Notes under the pieces: generated by a model
What the model saw: the letters and a program-made list of their open reading frames with translations, nothing else
Told to the model about the DNA's origin: nothing
Database searches by the model: none
In this document: positions 36,056-45,523 of the stretch, piece by piece
How positions within the stretch are numbered: the first letter of the stretch is position 1
Layout of the letters: each line of letters begins with the position of its first letter
Position numbers and translations under genes: made by a program
NCBI RefSeq assembly: GCF_001693275.1
Contig: NZ_CP016477.1
Location: 744,001-808,000 of the forward strand
DNA length: 64,000 bases
Direction of reading: 5' to 3'
DNA from: Picosynechococcus sp. PCC 7117
Lineage (GTDB): Bacteria > Cyanobacteriota > Cyanobacteriia > Cyanobacteriales > MRBY01

Positions 36056-36811
36056 CTAAGCATCGGAACCGGATTCGCTGGTTTCTTTTTGTTCGTCGTT
36101 GGTTTCAGTCGCTACGGTGGCTTCTGCTGTTTTGGCCTTCGCCTCTGCTTCTGCCTTTTCCCGACGTTGCCGTTCTACGGCGAGGGCATCTTCTAAAACC
36201 TCTAGGACTTGATTCATTTTTTCGAGATTGCTGCGATAAAGATCTAAGTCTTTTTTCATTTTCTCCTCAGGGAGATTGAGGCCAGCGGTAACCGTGGTCA
36301 GCATTTCGTCGCGCTTCTCGGTGTCTTCGAGGAGTTGCGGCTCTGATTCACCCAAAAAAGTATAGACGCCAATGGCAAACAACCGACTATATTTGAAGTG
36401 ATCATTTTTGGCGATCGCCTCAATTTTTTCCCATAATTCCTGGGCACCTTCGGGGGGCATATCTTGCCGGAAGCACTCAATCAGTTGCGTCCCAGAACAA
36501 CGTTTTGCCAGTTCAACCAGGGCCATTGCATCTTCTTTGTAACGGTTGGCGTCGCCCCCAATCGCTTGGCACATACTTTGGAAAATAGAAACTTTATCCG
36601 CCTCTGGGCGATAGCCTTGCATAAAGCGCTCAAAGGAAGTGACGACGCCCAGCGCATAGAAAGGATCGTAGCGAAAATCGGCGTTCACCGACAGTAAATG
36701 CATTTCAACCAAAAGTTCTTCGACGACGCGCCGAAAAATCGAATTAATTGGCCGAGTATGATGTGTATAAAAATCACGCTTCGTATCGGAAACGGTGCGA
36801 ACTTGACTCAC
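36056..36811 (-). CDS. psb29: Psb29/Thf1, photosystem II biogenesis protein
   Basis: 251 residues from a GTG at 36811 (MSQVRTVSDTKRDFY). The start is chosen because Psb29 proteins begin near VRTVSDTKRDF; the longer frame to 36916 is probably not translated. The N-terminal conserved part (RPINSIFRRVVEELLVEMHLL, RYDPFYALG) is followed by a C-terminal coiled coil rich in Glu, Lys and Ala. Psb29/Thf1 is needed for FtsH-dependent PSII repair and thylakoid maintenance. Transcribed alone, convergent with the lipoprotein gene. Confidence 0.94.
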   Translation of the reverse strand: MSQVRTVSDTKRDFYTHHTRPINSIFRRVVEELLVEMHLLSVNADFRYDPFYALGVVTSFERFMQGYRPEADKVSIFQSMCQAIGGDANRYKEDAMALVELAKRCSGTQLIECFRQDMPPEGAQELWEKIEAIAKNDHFKYSRLFAIGVYTFLGESEPQLLEDTEKRDEMLTTVTAGLNLPEEKMKKDLDLYRSNLEKMNQVLEVLEDALAVERQRREKAEAEAKAKTAEATVATETNDEQKETSESGSDA

Positions 36812-37012
36812 AAATGGAACCCACAATTGACATTTCAATATTCTATTTTGACGTTTCCAGAGGCGTTTGCCAAGGTGATGGGTCTGGGGCAGATTATTAA
36901 CAGCGCGATATTTCAATTAAAATTCACCCCAAAAAATCTCCTTTGGTCAGTAAATTGATCCCCTCTAAAAACTCCTTAAAACTCTTTGGCGATCGCCTCC
37001 CTAGGCCACCAT

Positions 37013-37041
37013 AAAAAAAGAGTGACATGGTTATGCCACCC
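37013..37041 (-). terminator. Terminator of the atp1-I-H-G-F-D-A-C operon
   Basis: On the minus strand GGGTGGCAT (37041-37033) pairs with ATGTCACTC (37028-37020) in a 9-bp stem with two G-U pairs and a 4-base loop, followed by seven T residues. It lies about 75 bp past the atpC stop. Confidence 0.85.
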
Positions 37042-37114
37042 TTTCATGTTATTAAAGCCGTCCTCAAGTAACCGTTAGCGTTAGTGACGGCAATGGGAAT
37101 GACTTGTTCGTCTT

Positions 37115-38059
37115 TTAGAGTGCATTTGCACCGGCGACCACTTCCAATAGCTCCTGGGTAATCGCTGCCTGACGAGCCTTGTTATAGGACAACGTCAAGG
37201 TTTTCATCAGTTCAGAAGCATTGTCACTGGCATTGTTCATCGCCGTCATCCGTGCTGCCAACTCACTGGCTGCCCCTTCCTGGAGCGCCCGCAGCAGTTG
37301 GTTGCTGAGATATAGCGGCAACAAGGCATTCAAAATGTCCTTCGGATCCTGCTCGAAGATCATATCTGCGGGCAGTTCTTTAACTTCAGTCGCCACCTTT
37401 TCCCGTTCAACTTGGAACTTACCGCCCCGGGTAATCAGGTTGAAAGTTTCGTCGTCGGGGTTGGTGAGCGCTTCAGGCACCAAAGGCAACAGCGTTTGCA
37501 CAACGGGTTGAGAACTAATCAAAGACACAAAGCGTGTGTAAATTAGTTCAATTTTGTCCACTTCTTCCGAGAGGAACAAAGAAAGCAGTTCATCGGCAAT
37601 GTCCGACGCTTCTGCTGCCGAAGGAATTTGTTCTAAACCAGCATAGGTTTTAGCAACGGGAGCTTGGCGATTCTGGAAATATTGCACCGCTTTACGGCCC
37701 ACTAGCACAAACTTGTAGCTGATACCAGCCGCTGCTAATTCTTTTGCTCTTTGTTCGGCTTTGCGGATGATGTTGGCGTTGTAGCCCCCACAAAGGCCGC
37801 GATCGCCAGTGATGACCAACAGACCGACACACTTTACTTCCCGTTGCTTGAGGAGGGGCAAATCTGCTTCTTCAAGGCGGAGACGACTCTTGAGGCTATA
37901 GAGTACCTGCAAGAGGGTGTTAGCAAAGGGACGGGTGGAAGTCACCTGTTCTTGGGCACGACGTACTTTTGCCGCGGCCACCAGACGCATCGCTTCGGTA
38001 ATTTTCTTGGTATTTTTGACGGATTGAATCCGGTCGCGAATCCCCTTTAGGTTTGGCAT
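37115..38059 (-). CDS. atpC: ATP synthase gamma subunit
   Basis: 314 residues. It begins [28 protein letters not shown]-type coiled coil, has the insertion region of phototrophic gamma subunits around residues 195-235, and ends in the second long helix ([20 protein letters not shown]). The redox-regulated Cys pair of chloroplast gamma is absent, as usual for cyanobacteria. Gamma is the rotating central stalk. It is the last gene of the atp operon and is followed by a terminator. Confidence 0.97.
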   Translation of the reverse strand: MPNLKGIRDRIQSVKNTKKITEAMRLVAAAKVRRAQEQVTSTRPFANTLLQVLYSLKSRLRLEEADLPLLKQREVKCVGLLVITGDRGLCGGYNANIIRKAEQRAKELAAAGISYKFVLVGRKAVQYFQNRQAPVAKTYAGLEQIPSAAEASDIADELLSLFLSEEVDKIELIYTRFVSLISSQPVVQTLLPLVPEALTNPDDETFNLITRGGKFQVEREKVATEVKELPADMIFEQDPKDILNALLPLYLSNQLLRALQEGAASELAARMTAMNNASDNASELMKTLTLSYNKARQAAITQELLEVVAGANAL

Positions 38060-38143
38060 GAGTAATATCCCTTAGTTCGATTCTGGGTCGCCTGCAACCC
38101 CTGGTGATGCTAGCCATAGACCACAGGCGACATGATCATCTGC

Positions 38144-39661
38144 TTAGGCCGCAGCGGCGAAACTTTGCTTGTGCTCGGCGATCGCCTCTTTGAGGAGGTT
38201 CTCCGCTTCTTCAGAAAGCACTTTATCGTTGGCAATGATTTCACCGTACCGGGCTTTGCTGGTGGCGAGGTACTGACGGAGGCCAGCAGCAAACTCAACC
38301 ACTTTATCTACAGGAACATCATCAAGATAGCCATTCAAGCCAGCGTAAACAATCGCCACCTGCTCAGCAACAGAGAGGGGAGAGTTTTGGGGCTGTTTGA
38401 GGATCTGACGCAGGCGCTGACCCCGGGCCAACTGGTTTTGGGTTGCTGCATCCAAGTCAGACGCAAACTGGGCAAAGGCTTCGAGTTCTGCGAACTGGGC
38501 CAATTCCAACTTCAGCTTACCGGCAACTTTTTTCATCGCTTTGGTTTGAGCCGCAGAACCAACCCGGGATACGGAAATACCCGCGTTGATCGCCGGACGG
38601 AAACCTGCGTTGAATAGGTCAGAGGACAAGAAGATCTGACCGTCGGTAATGGAAATAACGTTGGTGGGAATGTAAGCAGAAACGTCACCGGCTTGGGTTT
38701 CGATGATCGGTAGAGCGGTCATGCTACCGCCGCCGAGTTCATCACTGAGTTTCGCTGCCCGTTCTAAAAGACGAGAGTGCAAGTAGAAAACGTCACCGGG
38801 ATAAGCTTCACGTCCGGGGGGACGACGGAGCAGCAGGGACATTTGGCGATAGGCCTGGGCTTGCTTGGAAAGGTCATCGTAGACAACGAGGGTCGCCTTA
38901 CCTTGGTACATGAAGTGCTCGGCGATCGCCGCACCGGTGTAGGGAGCAAGGTACTGGAGAGTTGCCGGATCGTTAGCATTCGCAGCAACAACGACGGTGT
39001 AATCTAAAGCGCCCTTAGATTCGAGGGTCGAAACAACTTGAGCAACGGTGGATGCCTTTTGACCAACGGCCACGTACACACAAATTACATCTTCACCCTT
39101 CTGGTTGATGATTGTGTCAACCGCAACGGCAGTTTTACCAGTTTGACGGTCACCAATGATCAATTCCCGCTGACCCCGACCGACGGGAATCATCGCGTCA
39201 ATTGCGGTAATCCCAGTCTGCATCGGTTCATGGACAGAGCGACGGGCAATAATCCCAGGGGCCATGAATTCGATGAGGCGGGTATCGGTAGCGTCAATGT
39301 CGCCTTTCCCATCGATGGGACGGGCAAGGGCATCAACGACACGGCCAACGGTCGCGTCGCCAACGGGGATTTCTGCAATCCGGCCAGTGGACTTCACACT
39401 ACTGCCTTCTTGGATGTCACGACCGTCGCCCATCAATACGGCACCGACGTTGTCTTCTTCAAGGTTGAGGGCAATCCCTACGGTGCCATCTTCAAACTCA
39501 AGCAATTCACCGGCCATGGCCTGCTCAAGACCATAGATCCGAGCAATCCCATCACCGACTTGAAGTACGGTGCCGACGTTATCGACTTGAACTTTTTGGT
39601 CGTAGGACTCAATTTGTTGACGAATAATGCTACTAATTTCGTCGGGTCTGATACTAATCAT
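38144..39661 (-). CDS. atpA: ATP synthase alpha subunit
   Basis: 505 residues. It carries the P-loop GDRQTGKTA, the [15 protein letters not shown] motif near residue 372 and the N-terminal crown. Alpha forms the non-catalytic half of the F1 hexamer. It is in the operon between atpD (101 bp upstream) and atpC (84 bp downstream). Length and motifs are ordinary. Confidence 0.98.
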   Translation of the reverse strand: MISIRPDEISSIIRQQIESYDQKVQVDNVGTVLQVGDGIARIYGLEQAMAGELLEFEDGTVGIALNLEEDNVGAVLMGDGRDIQEGSSVKSTGRIAEIPVGDATVGRVVDALARPIDGKGDIDATDTRLIEFMAPGIIARRSVHEPMQTGITAIDAMIPVGRGQRELIIGDRQTGKTAVAVDTIINQKGEDVICVYVAVGQKASTVAQVVSTLESKGALDYTVVVAANANDPATLQYLAPYTGAAIAEHFMYQGKATLVVYDDLSKQAQAYRQMSLLLRRPPGREAYPGDVFYLHSRLLERAAKLSDELGGGSMTALPIIETQAGDVSAYIPTNVISITDGQIFLSSDLFNAGFRPAINAGISVSRVGSAAQTKAMKKVAGKLKLELAQFAELEAFAQFASDLDAATQNQLARGQRLRQILKQPQNSPLSVAEQVAIVYAGLNGYLDDVPVDKVVEFAAGLRQYLATSKARYGEIIANDKVLSEEAENLLKEAIAEHKQSFAAAA

Positions 39662-39762
39662 GTCTGTACTGTTAAATAAGGTTAATTCTAGAGACAGTCT
39701 ATTGAGACACTTTTAAAGTTAAGTGGCCGGTGTTAAAACAGATCCAAAAAATTGGCACCAGC

Positions 39763-40320
39763 TTAGTTTGAGCCTAATAGATCCATGCTGATCCGCCGGA
39801 GTTGGCCCCGCAAGCTAGCGTCAAAGACCTTGGAACCGACTTTGATCACGACACCACCAATCAAATCGGCATCGGTGCTAATGTTCAATTCGACGGCATT
39901 GGCCCCGGTCATTTGTTTGACTTGATCGGCGATCGCCGCTTCTTGGTCAGTGGTCAACGGTTGCGCACTCGTGACATCAGCGAGAACAATATTGTTCAGT
40001 TTTCGCTGGAGGGCGACGAATTCCTGGCAAATGCCTTCGAGGAAAACAATACGCCGACGATCCACAAGCAAAAACAAAAAGTTGAGGAAGTAGGCATCTA
40101 CATCCTGGCCACAAACCCCTTGCAGAACACCTTTTTTATCCTCTGCTTTGACCAAAGGATTCATCACAAAAGACCGGAACTCCGCAGACTCTTGGAAGAG
40201 TGACAGTAAAGCCCGACAATTTTCTGCAAATGCCTCGACTTTATTGGTCTCTTGTGCAAGGGTCATCAGGGCACCAGCATAGGGCTCAACGACCTGAGCA
40301 ATCATTGTGTTGCCTTTCAT
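39763..40320 (-). CDS. atpD: ATP synthase delta subunit
   Basis: 185 residues. The OSCP/delta pattern is visible: an N-terminal helical bundle (VVEPYAGALMTLAQE), the conserved FLFLLVDRRRIVFLEGI region and the C-terminal GGVVIKVGSKVFDASLRGQL. Delta links the b/b' stator to the top of F1. Its ATG overlaps the atpF stop in ATGA, indicating translational coupling. A start at the internal ATG (40305) is also possible. Confidence 0.96.
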   Translation of the reverse strand: MKGNTMIAQVVEPYAGALMTLAQETNKVEAFAENCRALLSLFQESAEFRSFVMNPLVKAEDKKGVLQGVCGQDVDAYFLNFLFLLVDRRRIVFLEGICQEFVALQRKLNNIVLADVTSAQPLTTDQEAAIADQVKQMTGANAVELNISTDADLIGGVVIKVGSKVFDASLRGQLRRISMDLLGSN

Positions 40321-40844
40321 GCGCCACCTCCCAGTTGTGCAATGCTGCGATCAACTAACTTGGCTTGAGCAGACTCATCCAAATCAGACCGCAATTGAGC
40401 TTCCACTTTTGCCAGAGCAAGTTCTGCAACCCGTCGCTTCAGCTCGGTGATTACTTTCGCTTGTTCTGTGCTTAATTCTTTAACCGCAGAGGCCTTGAGT
40501 TTTTCAACTTCGTCGCGACCTTTGGCCAAGATGTCTTGTTTGGTTTTTTCTGCGGCAACCTTAGCGTCTTCCCGAATTTTGGCAGCCTGGGCTTGGGCCT
40601 GTTCGAGATCTTTCTGGGCTTTTGTCAGTGCTTCTTGGGCTTTTTTCGCGCGGTTTTCAGCGTCTTCTAGATCGGCGACAATTTTGCTTTTGCGCGTCTC
40701 TAAAATATTGCCAATAAACTTGCTCCCATAGACGTACAGAACCCCAATGATGATCGCAAGGTTGATAATGTTTGTTTCTAAAATGTCGAAGTTTAAATGA
40801 AAACCACCCTCCGATGCGGTGGCAAGGTAGGAAATAATTCCCAT
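40317..40844 (-). CDS. atpF: ATP synthase b subunit
   Basis: 175 residues: one transmembrane helix (about 26-44, NIINLAIIIGVLYVYG) followed by a long charged coiled coil rich in Ala, Lys and Glu. It forms the peripheral stalk as a heterodimer with b' (atpG), as in all phototrophs. Its stop overlaps the atpD start by 4 bases. The N-terminal 25 residues are probably removed or luminal/periplasmic. Confidence 0.96.
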   Translation of the reverse strand: MGIISYLATASEGGFHLNFDILETNIINLAIIIGVLYVYGSKFIGNILETRKSKIVADLEDAENRAKKAQEALTKAQKDLEQAQAQAAKIREDAKVAAEKTKQDILAKGRDEVEKLKASAVKELSTEQAKVITELKRRVAELALAKVEAQLRSDLDESAQAKLVDRSIAQLGGGA

Positions 40845-40973
40845 GATATCGATCTACCCCAGCGCTATTTGCTTATGGTGTATACATCTAAAAATGGATA
40901 ACTCTTTTTCTTAAAGATATAAAAGCTTGAAATCTTCAAGAGTTCCCATCTAGGCAGCGAAAACCGCACTACC

Positions 40974-41459
40974 CTAAAGCTTTGCCCCAACTAATTTAGA
41001 GGCGATCGCCTGGCTTAGAGAATCAACTTGTTGTTCAAGGGATTTGAACGCAGATTCCCGTTGTGCCTCGATTTCCAGAGCTGCTTTTTCCCGCTCCGCC
41101 AAAGCCTCAGCCTGGGCAGACTTCACTTCATCTGCTACGACCTTTTGAGCTTCAGCCTGAGCTTTTGCAATTACATCCTGGGCTTCACGACGCACATCAC
41201 GGAGTTCTTGCTCATATTGAGCGGCTAAGTCCTCCGCCTTTTGCTGACGTTCTTTCGCGTCCACTAAGTTAGTGCGAATGTAATCGGAACGGTCGTCAAT
41301 CGCTTGACCAATAGGCTTATAAAAAAGCTTATTTAACAACGCCGCCAAGACCAAAAACTGAATGGCCATCACGGGGAGCGTTGCGTCAAAATCAAAAAGA
41401 CCACCCTCAGCGGTTTTCTCGACTGCTTCAGTTGCTAAAACAATTGTCCAGTGTGTCAT
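40974..41459 (-). CDS. atpG: ATP synthase b' subunit
   Basis: 161 residues: a membrane helix (about 30-46, [18 protein letters not shown]) and a coiled coil. It is the second, diverged b-type subunit found in phototrophs, here named atpG in the cyanobacterial scheme. It lies between atpH and atpF. The region upstream of it, 41460-41609, holds a stem-loop. Confidence 0.96.
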   Translation of the reverse strand: MTHWTIVLATEAVEKTAEGGLFDFDATLPVMAIQFLVLAALLNKLFYKPIGQAIDDRSDYIRTNLVDAKERQQKAEDLAAQYEQELRDVRREAQDVIAKAQAEAQKVVADEVKSAQAEALAEREKAALEIEAQRESAFKSLEQQVDSLSQAIASKLVGAKL

Positions 41460-41544
41460 TTATCAATTGACCCCACCGTGTTTGGGTCTTATAGAGTTTA
41501 TACATCTAGGGGGTTACCCCATTGTCCCATGGAAAAACGGGGCC

Positions 41545-41590
41545 TAGGTCATCCAGGTGAGCTGCTTTTAAATCAGCCTCGAATGACCTA
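41545..41590. promoter_or_regulatory. Intercistronic stem-loop between atpH and atpG
   Basis: TAGGTCAT (41545-41552) and ATGACCTA (41583-41590) are perfect 8-bp arms. Inside them GAGCTG and CAGCCTC extend the helix with one bulge, closing on an AT-rich loop. In the atp mRNA this hairpin follows the atpH stop by 20 bases. It is well placed to protect the atpH message or to attenuate read-through, which would raise c-subunit output over its neighbours. Function inferred. Confidence 0.6.
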
Positions 41591-41609
41591 AACCCAGTCC
41601 AGTGTCTTT

Positions 41610-41873
<264 letters not shown>

Positions 41874-42016
41874 TTATTGAAGTGGATATAAACAGGTCTC
41901 TAAAACAGATCCCCGTCAAAAAAATTAACAGAAAAAGTGACCAGAAACACAAATCAAGTTGAAATTTCTAGCTAGCCTTCGGGCTTTTATCAATAATCCT
42001 GAAGTCAAACCTTCCC

Positions 42017-42757
42017 TTAGTGATGACCTTCCATCGCTTCAGCAATGTAGGCTGCGGCGAGGGTCGCAAAAATCAACGCTTGGATCGCACTGGCGAATAA
42101 ACCAAGCGCCATCAAGGGTAAAGGAATAATCAGGGGAACCAAGAAAACCAGTACACCAACCACCAGTTCGTCCGCGAGGATGTTTCCGAAAAGACGGAAG
42201 CTCAGGGAGAGGGGCTTGGTGAAATCTTCCAGAATGTTAATTGGAAGCAGGATAGGGGTTGGTTCCAAATATTTTTTCAGGTAACCAATTCCACGCTTTT
42301 TGAACCCGGCATAAAAGTATGCCAAGGAAGTCAACAGAGCTAGGGCTACGGTGGTGTTAATGTCGTTAGTGGGAGCGGCCAATTCACCTTCGGGTAAACC
42401 AATGATTTTCCAAGGCACAAGGGCACCGGACCAGTTGGCAATGAAGATGAAGAGGAACAATGTTCCAATGAAGGGCACCCAAGGACGATATTCTTTTTCG
42501 CCTAGCTGGTTTTTAGCCAGATCCCGAATAAATTCGAGGGCGTATTCCATGAAGTTTTGGAAACCACCAGGGACACGCTGAACATTACGGGTTGCTAGGA
42601 TCGAAGCAAGCACGAGTACAGCAATAACGAACCAAGAGGTCATTAGTACCTGTCCGTGAACTTTTAAGCCACCGAGTTCCCAATAAAAATGTTTGCCGAC
42701 TTCGAGTTCAGCAAGGGGAAATAAACTAAATGTAGTTAAACTATTAAGCATTTCCAT
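42017..42757 (-). CDS. atpI: ATP synthase a subunit
   Basis: 246 residues with five to six helices. The essential Arg lies in [20 protein letters not shown]. It provides the proton half-channels next to the c ring. It is in the operon between atp1 and atpH, with a 161-bp gap to the latter. The name atpI follows plant and cyanobacterial usage. Confidence 0.97.
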
Positions 42758-42811
42758 TTGATGATCTTTCCCCGGTTCTTTCTCTCGACAATCAAGGGCT
42801 AGGGCGGAATT

Positions 42812-43264
42812 CTAATTTGTTTTGTCTGCGGCAAGTAAACTATTCGGCAGCACATAAACAATGATGGCAAGTTTATAGGTAATGAACCCTAAAAAAGCGG
42901 GGAGAATTTCCAGTTGCTCCAGTTGGGTTGCGATGACGATCAAGCCGATAAAAAGGGCTAGGCGACCGGAACCGGTTCTGGGATTAGTGCTACTGATTTT
43001 TTCTACGCTTTTTGCCAACTGTCTCAAATAAATTATTCCAACGCCAGCACCAATGAGATAACTCACTGCTGTTTGGGCAGAATAGAAGTACCAGACCAAC
43101 AGGGCGATCGCCCCACTGATGGCAAGAGTCACAAAAAAAATGGACTGTTTGAGCTGATAGTACTCGTCCATTGGGGTGTTACTTGCCGAATCCCCATTGT
43201 TTTCTAAGGTTGAGTTAGAAGAGTTGGGAATGTCTGATTGGCTTTGAGACTCAGATGAATTCAC
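42812..43264 (-). CDS. atp1: ATP synthase assembly protein Atp1 (UncI-like)
   Basis: First gene of the operon. The C-terminal 120 residues hold four hydrophobic helices (SIFFVTLAISGAIALLVWYF and so on), matching the UncI/Atp1 family, which helps c-ring assembly. The start is uncertain. From a GTG at 43264 there is a Ser/Asn-rich 33-residue head, while the ATG at 43171 (MDEYYQLK) gives about 119 residues, nearer to small family members. The open frame extends to 43360 but nothing argues for that start. Confidence 0.83.
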   Translation of the reverse strand: MNSSESQSQSDIPNSSNSTLENNGDSASNTPMDEYYQLKQSIFFVTLAISGAIALLVWYFYSAQTAVSYLIGAGVGIIYLRQLAKSVEKISSTNPRTGSGRLALFIGLIVIATQLEQLEILPAFLGFITYKLAIIVYVLPNSLLAADKTN

Positions 43265-43523
43265 GCTCAGCAGGTTTAGAAGATCAAGGGTTTTGATCAG
43301 TTTATTTGACTGTCTATATTGCTTTGTACAAGGGAAACAGTACAAACCACGTGCAATCATATCACGCCATTGTCACAATCCTTAAAAAGTTCCCCATGAC
43401 CCAGGGCGAAGGCTGTAAAAGGGCTAAAGATGGGGATTTCTGGGTTGTGTCTGGGGAGATTCAAGTTATTTTTATAGGGCGCAAACCTGCTTTGGTGGGA
43501 GAATGAATCGTTCTAGGAGGATT

Positions 43524-43619
43524 ATGGCGATGGAGACTGCGGTGTTAGATTGGGTGGCGATCGCCGGTTATTTTGGCGTTACCCTACTGGTTTGCTGGCA
43601 AATTTTCAGTCGGCACTAA
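43524..43619 (+). CDS. 31-residue single-helix membrane microprotein
   Basis: ATG to TAA, 31 codons. A perfect AGGAGG ribosome site stands 4 bases before the ATG, the strongest in this part of the window. The product has an acidic, uncharged-to-negative N-terminus (METAVLD), one hydrophobic helix of about 17 residues (VAIAGYFGVTLLVCWQIF) with a lone Cys, and a basic end SRH. The size and form resemble small photosystem or cytochrome b6f subunits, but it matches none I know (PetG, L, M, N; PsbT, X; Psb30). It precedes the aldo/keto reductase gene by 51 bp and is divergent from the atp operon. Confidence 0.65.
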   Translation: MAMETAVLDWVAIAGYFGVTLLVCWQIFSRH

Positions 43620-43670
43620 TCAGCTTTTCCTGACTTTTTCTCAGTATTTCACTCCATTCAAACTGATGTT

Positions 43671-44645
43671 ATGCGCGAGCAACTTATTCTTCCCACCATG
43701 GGCTGTGGCACCTGGGCCTGGGGCAATCGCCTGCTGTGGGGGTACCAACCCAGCATGGATCAAGAACTACAACAGGTGTTTAATTTCTGTGTGACCAGTG
43801 GCATTACCCTCTTTGATACGGGGGATTCCTATGGAACCGGGCGTTTAAGCGGTCGTAGCGAAAGCCTACTGGGGCAATTTTCTCAAGCCTACGCTGGTCG
43901 TCACCAACAGGAAATCGTTCTGGCGACTAAACTGGCTCCTTATCCTTGGCGGCTCACCGCTGGCTCGATGAAACGGGCTGGAGCCGCTTCCGCGAAACGT
44001 TTACAGCGGCCAATTGATTTAGTGCAAATGCATTGGTCAACGGCAAATTATGCCCCTTGGCAAGAAAAACGATTATTGCGCGGTTTGGCAGAACTGTACG
44101 AAACGGGTCAGGTGAGAGGCGTAGGGTTATCCAACTATGGTGGTCAGCGACTCCGGGAAATGCACCGTTGGTTTCAGGATTGGGGCGTACCGATTCGGAC
44201 ATTGCAGGTGCAGTATTCTTTGCTTTCAACGGATCCGGTACTGAAATATGACGTCAAAGCCGTATGCGACGAATTGGGGATTCAGTTAATCGCCTATAGT
44301 CCCCTGGCCCTTGGTCTGTTGACGGGAAAATATAGCTTAGATAAACCGCTGCCCAAGGGTCTAAGACGGCGAGTTTTCAAGCAAGTTTTGCCGAACATGG
44401 CCCCGTTGCAGAGCTGTTTACAGGAGCTGATGGCGCTGCACCAAAAAACCATGGCCCAGGTAGCTTTAAACTGGTGTATTTGTAAAGGGACAATGCCGAT
44501 TCCGGGGGCAAAAAATCTCACCCAAGCCCAGGAAAATGCTGGGGCATTGGGTTGGCACCTAAGCGCCGCTGAAGTAGAAGCCCTCGATCAAGCGGCAGCC
44601 CAAGTCACAAAAACCATGGTGCAAAATCCGTTCCAGTCCCGTTAA
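43671..44645 (+). CDS. Aldo/keto reductase
   Basis: 324 residues with the (beta/alpha)8 AKR fold. The catalytic tetrad is suggested by Asp/Tyr in FDTGDSYGTGRLSGRSE, Lys in LATKLAPYPW and His in LVQMHWSTANY. The NADPH-binding end is GTMPIPGAKNLTQAQENAGA. The substrate is unknown; cyanobacterial relatives reduce aldehydes or may be pyridoxal reductase-like. It lies 15 bp before the next ORF on the same strand, suggesting an operon of three genes. Confidence 0.9.
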   Translation: MREQLILPTMGCGTWAWGNRLLWGYQPSMDQELQQVFNFCVTSGITLFDTGDSYGTGRLSGRSESLLGQFSQAYAGRHQQEIVLATKLAPYPWRLTAGSMKRAGAASAKRLQRPIDLVQMHWSTANYAPWQEKRLLRGLAELYETGQVRGVGLSNYGGQRLREMHRWFQDWGVPIRTLQVQYSLLSTDPVLKYDVKAVCDELGIQLIAYSPLALGLLTGKYSLDKPLPKGLRRRVFKQVLPNMAPLQSCLQELMALHQKTMAQVALNWCICKGTMPIPGAKNLTQAQENAGALGWHLSAAEVEALDQAAAQVTKTMVQNPFQSR

Positions 44646-44660
44646 ATTTTGAAGATTGCC

Positions 44661-45029
44661 ATGACCACTGCTCCTCATCCTGTCCCTGTGCTTGAATCTC
44701 CCGAACAGTTGGCGGAATGTCTCACCCAAGCCCAAACCTGGGCAGAAATTGAACTGCTCACCCAAGCCTACCCCGACTTTAAGGCGATCGCCTGGAAACA
44801 ATTATCGGCAGATCAGCAAGGCCGCATTCTCAAGCTCAGGGATTTGAAAGATAAGGCGATCGCCCAGGAGTTCCCCCTTGGTTGCCTCGTGCAACGCCGG
44901 GCAGATCCAGAGCAAAAACAGGGCAAAGTAGTGGATTATTGGGACGCCTACGGGGTTGATTACGTCGTGTTTACCGTTGATGGCTTTACCGATTGGTGCC
45001 CCGGTTCTATGCTCGAACGACTCGATTAA
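44661..45029 (+). CDS. Hypothetical cyanobacterial protein (122 residues)
   Basis: Soluble, Gln/Ala-rich in its first half (LAECLTQAQTWAEIELLTQ) with a C-terminal beta-rich part VVDYWDAYGVDYVVFTVDG and WCPGSMLERL. The C-terminal half looks like a small SH3-like or Tudor-like domain that could bind a partner. The ATG at 44661 is preferred over a TTG at 44649. It directly follows the aldo/keto reductase. No function can be assigned. Confidence 0.7.
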   Translation: MTTAPHPVPVLESPEQLAECLTQAQTWAEIELLTQAYPDFKAIAWKQLSADQQGRILKLRDLKDKAIAQEFPLGCLVQRRADPEQKQGKVVDYWDAYGVDYVVFTVDGFTDWCPGSMLERLD

Positions 45030-45099
45030 AACGGTAGGCGCTGCTCTTGAGAAAATCAATATATATTGCCGCGCTTTAACTTGTGAAAGGGAGCGTGTT

Positions 45100-45366
45100 A
45101 TGAAAAAGTACGTGCTCTTTTCAGACTTGATCAACCCCAGGCCCATGCGTGATACCTCCGAAATTCGTTTTCAGCTACACCACGAGCTCAACCAGTGTTA
45201 CCAAAAACTCTTTGATTCCCTTGCTTCCATGCAGATCAAAGAAGGGGATGCAGCCACCGTTGCTCAACTCCTGCTTAATTCTCGTCTGGATGCCCTAAAA
45301 CACCTCGTCAGTGAAGCAGAACGTCCTGCCTACGATGCCCGTTACCCTGAGGACGCTGAAGATTAG
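45100..45366 (+). CDS. Small hypothetical protein (88 residues)
   Basis: The ATG at 45100 has a GGGAG ribosome site. The protein starts MKKYVLFSDLINPRPMRD and is mostly helical (LHHELNQCYQKLFDSLASM, then ATVAQLLLNSRLDALKHLV), with an acidic tail. No membrane segment or known motif is seen. It follows the 122-residue ORF by 70 bp, and is convergent with ispG. Confidence 0.68.
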   Translation: MKKYVLFSDLINPRPMRDTSEIRFQLHHELNQCYQKLFDSLASMQIKEGDAATVAQLLLNSRLDALKHLVSEAERPAYDARYPEDAED

Positions 45367-45457
45367 TCGGCGATCGCCATAGAAAATCCCTGCCATTAAC
45401 AGTTTGAATATTCAGGGTTTCACTGCTGCATTAATCGGTTTATTGATCGGATACGAG

Positions 45458-45492
45458 AAAAAACCCAGGGGATAAATTGATATCGCCTGGGT
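45458..45492 (-). terminator. ispG terminator
   Basis: On the minus strand ACCCAGG (45492-45486) and CCTGGGT (45469-45463) form a 7-bp stem, followed by a run of T residues. It lies 32 bp past the ispG stop. Confidence 0.8.
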
Positions 45493-45523
45493 GACAAATG
45501 ATTGAGAGAATTTCTGTCAAAAA

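Noticed and set aside
39038-39679. 213-codon open frame antisense to atpA
   Set aside because: A shadow of the alpha-subunit gene, with no family match.
43306-43506. 66-codon open frame upstream of the 31-residue ORF
   Set aside because: It overlaps the 5' end of the atp1 frame, has no ribosome site and unlikely composition, so the downstream microprotein is preferred.
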